From Norana najaformis (taxonomy: Eukaryota; Annelida; Clitellata; Crassiclitellata; Hormogastridae), in NCBI GenBank assembly GCA_964023275.1, contig OZ029927.1, forward strand, positions 12,069,226 through 12,133,225: a stretch of DNA of 64,000 nt, read 5' to 3'. The notes below the pieces were generated by a model. It saw nothing but the letters and a program-made list of their open reading frames with translations. It was not told the DNA's origin and ran no database searches. A program made the translations under genes and the position numbers. This document shows positions 1-9,500 of this stretch, in pieces (positions within the stretch are counted from its first letter, which is position 1; every line of letters starts with the position of its first letter).

Positions 1-213
1 TTCCCGTTGATGCATTTCCCCTAGCCCTAGCCATCCTGTTAGTACAGACCATGAAAGTATTCATCATAAATGTTCCAATTTTATAACGTTCTCATTAACC
101 ACACAGCACCACTGCAGGACTGCATACGCATGTACGTAGGCATGTGTCCAAGTAAATTATTATATAGGCTATTTATTTAATTCAGACACTCTTATATAGT
201 ATCTTATTTCCAA
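1..213 (+). repeat. Copy of the gene 1 V-exon downstream intron at window start
   Basis: This stretch matches 1898-2113 almost base for base (both begin ttcccgttgatgcatttccc) and also 22825-23040. In the other two places the sequence lies in the intron just downstream of a V-like Ig exon. Its presence upstream of the gene 1 signal-peptide exon implies that another signal-peptide + V-exon cassette ends just outside the window. Homology stops at about 213, where an AATCT-rich repeat begins. Confidence 0.85.
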
Positions 214-462
214 AATGTAAATCTATTCTAATCTATTCTAACGCTATATATTCTCATATAATCTAACTTAATCTAATCTGATCGATTCAGTTTAATATAA
301 TTTCAACTATTTGTTCTGATCTGTGGAAACTTGTGATCTAATCTGACCTAAAGTGGCCTAATCTAATCCAGTCTAATACAAGCCATTCCAATCCAAAATA
401 AACGAATCCGATTTATTCCAGTCTAATCTAAACCTATATTCTAGTCTAATCTAAACCTAATC
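214..462. repeat. Degenerate TAATC/TAATCT pentamer-hexamer repeat
   Basis: Low-complexity run of taatctaatct-like words immediately upstream of the gene 1 start. A second copy lies at about 21165-21390 upstream of the duplicated cassette, about 24 bp shorter. It resembles the pentameric tails of the CR1-like LINE family seen elsewhere in the window. The region forms the left border of the duplicated gene cassette. Confidence 0.75.
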
Positions 463-506
463 CAGTCAATGGCTCCAGGTTTCTCTCCAGAGCTGCAGGA
501 CTGAGC

Positions 507-558
507 ATGCGCCGGATGACCTCGTTTGCACTTCTTGCCTTCTTGGCCCCCGTTGCAG
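507..558 (+). CDS. Gene 1 exon 1: signal peptide
   Basis: ATG opens 17 codons, MRRMTSFALLAFLAPVA, with a basic n-region, hydrophobic core and small residues before the expected cleavage point. It ends in phase 1 at GCA-G|gtatcc. The same phase and hydrophobic pattern appear in the signal exons at 20596, 44603 and 54805. The exon is duplicated at 21432-21483 with one change (Phe to Leu at residue 7). Confidence 0.75.
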
Positions 559-3500
559 GTATCCGAGTTCTCCAATCCTCCATGCTTGGCAATGTGCAAA
601 CCAACGATGACACATTATGAAGCTATGCGGCAGGGAGTAAGATAGTGAACCCAGACCAGAATCTCGAGCACCAACAGTCGTGCTGGGATCAGTCACTAAT
701 CCAAAAGTTTGTTACCAGTCTCGAGGCCTCTCTTACCGATGCATATCACCAGGCGCGCTTCAAAGCGATCTGTGCACCGTTGCTGCAGTTTGATTTGGGA
801 TGTCACTTTGGGTGACACCGTAGCTGCTTTATACTTGGCTACTGCAGTACTTCTGTCTTGGCCGTTGGAGCTGCAGAGTTGGCAGCATCTAAAAGATATC
901 AAAACACAATCCACTCCTACCACAGTATCATTTCGTTCCGCTTGCCTTCGAAAATCTGTGCTCAATTAACAACGTTAGGCTAACTTTTATTGTGGAGCTG
1001 GGGCGCTCTCTAACGCTACTATACGGTGACAAAAGGGGAACATACCATCTTTAACAGCGCCTATCAGTTATCATCCAATGATTTACTGTTGTCGCCTTTC
1101 GCAGCACTTTCTCTCCGCCAAAACTTGAAAAGATTAAGCTAACAGAGATTTCATTTCTTCGGAGCCTTTTTTATAGGTCCCGAGGCATCATAGATATCTC
1201 GGGCAAAAAAAATTAAAGATCATTATCGATGCCGTTTCAAGAGAGTGCAACGCGCCTTCTTCATTCTAACAGACATTGTTGAGATTTACACTCTTTGACA
1301 CAAATCCTATAAAGAAAACACAGGTACACATACAGACTTCTCAGACTTCTCTAAACATTGGTTCAAGTGGGCGATAATTAAGACACATAATGAATAAGTT
1401 ATTTCTATTTTCATTAGTTACAATATCGTCACCTGGTATGCAAAGAAAAAGCCAAGGGGAAAGCTGCGTGTTTCAGTGGAACATAAATGGATACTTTATA
1501 ACTTACACTATCCAAAAGGATTCAGCTGGAAATCCCACAGCCTTGGGTCCGAACACCAATCACACATTGGACAATAGCAGAGGCGTGATCAAACTCTGGA
1601 TATGGAACATACAGAAGTCTGATGCCGGAAATTATTTCTTGTCAATCAGCACAGGAACCTCGACTCAAGTGAACTCGGCTGCCTTGCTTTTTGTATACGG
1701 TAAGTGTTTATCTAGTACTGTATAGTACACTGCTTGAAACTGATTCAAGACTCATTATCTTAATTGCTTTATAATTTCTTCGAAACATTACCGCTAATAC
1801 ATAATTTGTAGTTCGAAGGAATTATGAAGTATTATCTTATCTAGCGCAGGCTAGATAACGTCCAAACGTCTCTTCTGGGGTAAAAGTCACTGCTGCTTCC
1901 CGTTGATGCATTTCCCCTAGCCCTAGCCATCCTGTGAGTAAGGGCCATGAAAGTATTCATCATAAATGTTCCAATTTTATAACGTTCTCATTAACCACAC
2001 AGCACCACTGCAGGACTGCATACGCATGTACGTAGGCATGTGTCTAAGCGTATTATTATACAGACTATTTATTTAATTCAGACACTCTTATATAGTATCT
2101 TATTTCCAAAATGTTTTCAGATTGATATGACCTATGTCGGTCTATAAAATATATACTCAAATTTCTTTAGTTAACGCTTACGTGTCTTTCCCGTCAGATG
2201 CTCACAGATACTGTACACAAAACGATGACCAAGTTATGTTTCTTTTTCAATCATGTATTGCATGATATTTATAATATATATATATATATATATTCTTATC
2301 AAAAAACTGTAGAGAATCACCAAGACATCGGCTAATCTTAAGGCAGAGTGTTAAACAGTCATGACTGCAGTTACCTTAAGACGTATGCTAAGTGGAAGAA
2401 TATTGCTAAAAAACCACCTCCACGAAGGCGTTGTGTTGCTTCATGAGAGTCCTGGCCTGATCAGATGAGCGAAGTGAACCACAATGGACGAATGAAGCAG
2501 GTGCACACAGGAGATCACAGAATATATGAGCTTCTGACCCCAGAGTGGTCTTGCCAGTAGGGGTCCCTTAAACTGAAACTGAGAAGATATATGCAGCCAA
2601 TGAAGCGAATTTTAAAATCATTTGGCATTTAAATTGCATCTCCGATCTACTCTTAAGGATGCCTTATAAAACTACAGTAGCCTGCGATTAATTTAAACCG
2701 AATGTTTGCTCAATTTGAATCCTATCAAATATCAGCACAATTCTTTTATCTGCCCTTATATTAAATTTATGAAATAACATTAAAGTTATCTTCTGTTTCA
2801 AACAAATCCTTAATATGACAAAGCCATGATTAACTATTTCAGGTCAACCTATTGCTTTCATAACCCTGGCAGTCGGACGAAATCCAGCTACTGAAGGCGA
2901 TACCATTGAATTAAACTGCACATGTGTTTCTAGTTCATTACCAGTAGCGCTTCCATCTAAAATGTACTACCACTGGTACATTTTTCGGTACGGCTATCTC
3001 CGGAACATTTCCAGTGGACCAGCACTGTTAGAAAATGGAGACACTATTCCTGGATACAGTATAAAAAATGACGGAAGGTCTCTCGTTATCGCTTCAGCTC
3101 AGATTACAGATAAAGATGATGCTTGCTGCTGTCAAGAAGAAGGATCACCTTCCAAACTTTGCTATTCGAGTTCATTACTGGTTAACAGTGAGTATTTTGC
3201 CTATTATCACATTTTTATGCTGTAGCCAAAGGTATAAAAGCCTATATAAGCTCAAGGCGTATGTGAATATCATAAAATTTAAAGACTAAATCACCTTATG
3301 GTCAGCATTTCTAACGAGTTGCATACTTATCTTAATTTTTAGTCCAGCCGAGCTATTATGCAAGGGTTGTTCGGGCAGCACATTTTGAATCCTTTAACCG
3401 GTGAGACGCATGGGCGGAACTACACGCTTATGAATATCAGTAAGCGCTCACGTGACCCACGTCACTTCTCACACGTTGGTAACAGCAATAATAATAAGAA

Positions 3501-6500
3501 ACTGCAGTTGGTCTTAAAAATCGCGGCACGTTCGATGTTGGTAAAAGTAAAACATGCTTGTGAACAGAGTCAAGAAACATAAAGCTACCCATAATATGGC
3601 ACAGAATATTAGACATACTGTGGACAGTTACAGAAAACACTGACTTTCTGATGGGATAATTAATTGATATGTTGCAACTTTCGGTCAGCATACACGACGT
3701 TGGTTTTTCCTTACTTCAGGACATATCTTGTGATTTTTGTGCATTGAAGTATATGGTTAATAGCGTACCTGCGCCTGATGATCATGTAGTGAATGATAAT
3801 AAATAAACCAGTACAGAATGCAACATTTACACTGACATTATCTTTATATTTTCAAACGTTTCACCTGGCATCATCTAAGCTACGCCAATTCCTAATTTAT
3901 TACATTTTGCTACAGATAAAGCTCATGTTGTTAGCTGAACATTAAACTAAATTAAATTATAAATCAAATTACAAAATAGCCTACATTGTCTTATAATAAA
4001 TCCAGGCTGCCTAACAAGGGAAAGTCTCATTCTTAAACAATTTATATATCATACAAGCCGCCTATGCAGGGGCAAGTCATATTTTTTCTGTCTATATGCG
4101 TAGAATAAACTAATAAAATTTATGTTTCATTTTCTTACATTAAGAACGCTTACCACAAACCTTACTTATTTAGAAACCACGCGTGTTTGTTTCTGATCGC
4201 GATCAATGCATAATTCTGACCCATGTGATTGACGCGTCAGGTGAGCCCTTATTGATATTCATAAACGTGTAGCTCCGCCCATGGGTCTCACCGGCATAGG
4301 TATTAAAAACATGCGTACGTGCAAGACATCTTCGAAGTTTCTGAGTAATCATAATCGTAATCGTAATCTCGAGATTTCTACAGCGCCCAACGAAAGCTAA
4401 GTCGCGGGAACCAGCTTATTCACAGGCGCTCAGTCAAAACAAAATCGATAGGCAAAAGGGTTCGGTTCCAGGTCAAGATCCAGGAGTCAGGCAGTCAGAC
4501 AGTCGGACGGCTACGGTGGATGGTGTTTGAAATTGAAGCGAGAAGAGAGATAAGGGGAAGAGGAAGAATCAGGATAAGATTTTTGGAAAGGAAATGTTTT
4601 CAGTCTTGAGTGACAGACCTGCGCAGAAACTGAAAGAGGTGAAGTATTGGTGAGTTCGTATGATTGACCAGACAACTGTCGCAATTCTGGCGGGAGTTTA
4701 TTCCAAAGGGGTGGGGACGAACTTTAAAATGTTTACATTTCGTCAACTCTAGGGCATATGGACACCGTTAAGAACGCAGTAGAAATGTTTCTTACAATAC
4801 AATAGAATACAATACAACACAGTTCAGTGCAACAAAATGCAATTCAATACAAAGGTCTCTTAACTGCACATGGGTTTTATCCTGTGCGAGCGCTTTATCA
4901 GACCTTTTTGCCAAGCTAATTGGCTGTCTCGTGCATGTATGCTAATGTTCTTCGCATGTCTTCCTGTTTGTTGCTTTCTTCCATGAACTATTTAGCTCAA
5001 AGCCGAGCTTTTCCTTGTCCTTTATCATAATTGTGGTCCGTGCGATTGCTTTGAGGCCTCATCCAACTTTTATTGGCTTTACCCACTTTGATCCATACAT
5101 TTTTATATTGCGACAGCAACATTACGTTGTACTAAAGTGGTCAATCTATATAGCGCCTCTTTAAAACAAACTAGTCAGATGCAGTTGCAGTTTTACGGCT
5201 CTGAGGCTATAGGTGAGTTTTAAGGCAGCTAGTTACAACATGATATTGCATTGCATTGCCCTGAGAAACAAGAGTAACACTAAGACATCAGTCCATAAAT
5301 ATTTATTGTTTATTTGCAAGATTTCGAAGCGTCCTCTCGATCAACGATCGAGAATTTTAGCAACTGGCCACCTTTCTAATTGTCATTTGCTTGATGTCGA
5401 TACATTTTTTAAATTTTAGGTAAACCTTACACATATAACTTCTGTCCTGCGAACAGAAAATGCTATGCAACTCTTTCTAACTATGTGTCATGCTCATTCT
5501 TTTTCACTGCAAATCCTCCACTGACATCATATACCAACTGGAGTTTCATAAATACGCCAGGACGCACAACTGAATTGCCTCTGACTATAAGTTCCAACGT
5601 CTCTGATTTAGTATCTCTCTATTTTCAACTCTTCTCGTCGAACTCTTACGGAAATTACTCTGTCACCTTGACGAATAGCATCGGTTCAAGAACAGAAACA
5701 TTCCCAGTTCTTCCTCCAGGTAGGTCTACATAGGTTATCCTAAATATTTTCATAATATTATCTTGGATTTCAAGAGAAGTACTGGGCAGGAAGGCGGACA
5801 TGTAGGAATAGTTATTTTAACAAATGTTCATAAGATTGCGCAATCGTTAATAGATTTTACACATGGTGGGGAAAGTAAACGCGCATTGCACACGCCTCCA
5901 TCAACTATTTGTTTTAGCAGGTGTGGCCTTCGGTTTCAGAATATTTCAGCTGAAATTGGACAAGGGTCATTAGAGAAATCTATTCTTTCCGCTTGCATGA
6001 CCAGCGCTGGCGAATGTACAAAGTGTCCAAAGGGCACCAAGCCGTACTGAACTCGATCGGAAATATTTACGACCTTCTCTCTAGGGTTTCCTGAAATTTC
6101 GAGTGACGTATTAGGACTATAAAGCGCCTATAACAACTTGTCATAAGTTAATTCACACCTTTAAATCAATTTCAATGACACGCCACCTAATATTTGTCGT
6201 GAAATAAATGCTTACTGTAGACCAAAACTTCAAACTGTCCGAAATTTACCTCGGATTGTTCTATAAAATCGATTTTCTTTCTTCCTCTGAAATTTCTCTG
6301 ATGCATCATGCGTCATCGCCACAAGATATGACGCTCCTGCATAAAAAAATAGTCTTAAGATATGGGTTCTAGGCTTCAAGGACATTTCCGCTCAAGCGCT
6401 TTTACGACAAATATATTCAGAACAACTTTTTCATTACCGCTTACATGATTTGACAATTTTATATTATATATGATTTTCTTAGTTTGAAAACTGCTGCTTT

Positions 6501-9500
6501 ACTGGAACGATGCATGACGATATTCAGAATATTACTTTCAGCATCTATTAAAAGCTACAATCTAATGACTAAGCATCAATCGATGCCGCTGAGTAACTGT
6601 GAGTGAAGGAATTGCTCGAGATCCCTGCAACAGTATTCGTCTCGCTTACCATGAACCGAATATGCTAAGGGCGAGCCATCCTTTACTTCATGATCGTTAT
6701 TGAGTTTCCAACCTCTCAATTCGACAAGGCAATACATATGAGCTCATTTTGTGGCACCGAATTGTCTTTCTAAATGCTTAAGAAAAATGCAACTCGTCCT
6801 TTTATATTCAGAGACCGGAAGTAATGTAATGGCTCCAGGTGGTTGTGTTTAAATTTGCCGAAGTAATTTCTGTGCACTTTCTTTACTTGAAGTTTTGGTC
6901 TACAGTACACATTTACTTGGAGGTTTAGTTTTACATTTCTCGCATTCTTACTTTTATTTCTGCTTTATAAAAGAAATATTGTTTCTCAATAATTTATTTG
7001 CTCGCGATGCTTTCAGTGGAAATTATAGCCGGCCTTTGGTGTCTTATTAAAGCCCATCCAATTTCATCGTTTCAGGCTTGGACGCTTTAGCGTATACCGA
7101 GTTCTTCATTTTTTTAACATAACCGCAATCATTCCTATGGTTTCTCACTGAACAAAGAAACCAGTGACAAACAAATCTCATATTGTAAAAGGTAGTAATA
7201 ATTGGCCAGCCAAATTATCTTTCGTCTGTAACTACCCAGAAAAATTAGCAAATGTTGCACTCTTCATCTGATGCTCTGACTTTTGTGGTGCCTAGACCAC
7301 TTACGAGACTGGATTATCGACCTCTCCCGGTCGATGGTTCTAGCCTTGGGAAATCGCTGCCAGTTTCTCTCCAACCTGGAAGTTCTGTAATATCAGTTAG
7401 GTCTGACCTGATGTCTCCTCTTTTCGGATTATTTATCCTTTACAGCCCATCTATCGGTCTTAGGGGCCTCACGGATCTCGACTGATCTGTCACGCTGATT
7501 GTGATTTGGGAATATGGTGTATGTAGAAGCGACCATCGTTTGTTGCCTTGTGCATCATGAGGTTGGCGCTATTTATTAGATTAGAATAGATTCCAATGAT
7601 TTGATATAAAGTATAGCCAGCCGATTATATATCATTTATGCATCATCATTAAGTGATAGTATTGTGCTAAAGTGATTTAATCTTTCCAGGTCCACCTGAT
7701 GTACCATCGAATTTCAGTGTACAGTACGCGACACACAGTCTCGTCTCGCTTCAATGGCGCTGCATGTGGTATAACGGCGACCAACAAACAGTTATTGTAC
7801 GACTAATAGATGTTACAAACAACGAGGAACTAGATACTCAAATTGTAACTCTTCACACATATTGCTACGATTCAACCTATAGCACGCTGTTTCAAAACAA
7901 CATTCAACCAGAGACAAAATACGAGGCCAGCATCTGGTCAACTAATGCACTTGGATCCAGTAACGTCGTCATGTTGGCCGTCAGAACTCTAAAAAGACTC
8001 ATCTTTGATACTTCTTCCGCTAATATATTAATTATGGAAAATCAGGCTACAATCAATTTCCGCGTAGCAGATTCTCCTAAAGCTGCACTGTTTCTAAATG
8101 TAACTTGCTGTGTTGAGATAACGACTCTGTGCAGCAGCAAATCCTACCTCATAGCCAACACAGACAATCAAATTGTTTATGACATTTTACCAACTGGAAC
8201 TGAGTATGTATTCGACTTCACCGTATATGATACTGATGGTTACACCTACACGTCTACTTTGGCGATCGTGAAAGGCGTGAGAGTGTCGAGAATACAATGT
8301 GAGTCTGCTGCTGTCAAAATCACAAAAACTGTATGAGTTTCTAATACACGTCAGCCACATTGAGAAATGCCGAGGAGAGCTTCGGAATCATAAGCAAATG
8401 TGGTCTATTCCAATATAATCTATTGACTTCTATAGCTCCATTATCATGGCATCAATCTATGTGGTCCATTCATGTCATAATCGCAGACAAAAATCATATA
8501 TCGTTGGAGAAGCCGGATCGAATTTCAATTGGTCAGAGAAACTAAAATCCAGGCTATGGTGGGTAAGCGAGTTGAAAGAGATGTGACTATGCTGTTCTAA
8601 GCTACGAGGAAAGGCTTGAATGATGTGGGTTACAATCTTTGATAACATGATTGAGCAAAGGAGGCGCTGTTGAAGCTTAATATTATTAATCTTGAAAGGA
8701 AGCAGTACCAACAAGCTCTTTTTAAAGCGATCGTTCGGCTTAGTGTGTGCGCGATGATAATTTTGATTTTATACAAATCCTACAACAGATAAACCAATCG
8801 CCGTGACACCCAACCCGGATACAGAGAAAGCGAAGGGTCTCCTCATTGCAGTCATTGTTTTGGCCATCCTCTTGGGATTCGCTATCTTAGGACTAATCGG
8901 CGGCTTGATAGCTTTTCTTGTCTGCAAAAGGAGTCAAAAGCACCAGCCAAGCAACTTATACGAGGTAGGCCTATGCCTTTCTAAAAGAAGCGTAGAAACG
9001 TAAGAATAAATATTCGGCAATACCTCAGAACAAATGATTCCGCCTCAAATGCAACCTAAGATATAACAAGTGGGAGTAACTAATTTCGTTTTAGATATAT
9101 AATTACTTAAAGTAATTTTTGAAACTTTATTGATAAATATAAACTATATTTTCTCAATTCTGAGACATCAGACTGGAAACATGTCATCGTCCTATATTAA
9201 CTGCAGTCTTTTTGTGATGCTATTATATTAGCTACCTGATGGGATAGACAAGAAACACTTCTTCTTCAGTGTTCTGCCGTTAGGGAGGTCCAAGAGTCCA
9301 ACGATTCCACTCTTCCCTGTTCTGTGCCCCTTCTTCAACTTCTTTGTAGCTTCGTTTTCTTTCTTTATTTATCGTCCAGTCCAACAGCATATTTCTTGGT
9401 CTTCCTGGAACCTTCTTTCCTTTAATTCTTCCTTCAATTTCTGTCCTCGGGAGAGAATTTCCATGCAGTAAGCGTCCAATCCAGTTCGTTGTCTCCTCCT

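Noticed and set aside
696-969. Open frames on both strands conserved between 696-969 and 21620-21893
   Set aside because: The conservation is explained by the recent segmental duplication; the stretch is the first intron of the cassette and shows no protein motif.
1390-1417. In-frame ATG upstream of the V exon (MNKLFLFSL) as an alternative leader
   Set aside because: It lies in the intron before a good acceptor, and the equivalent position in gene 3 and gene 2 does not keep such a leader. A separate signal exon at 507 fits the family pattern better. Not fully excluded.
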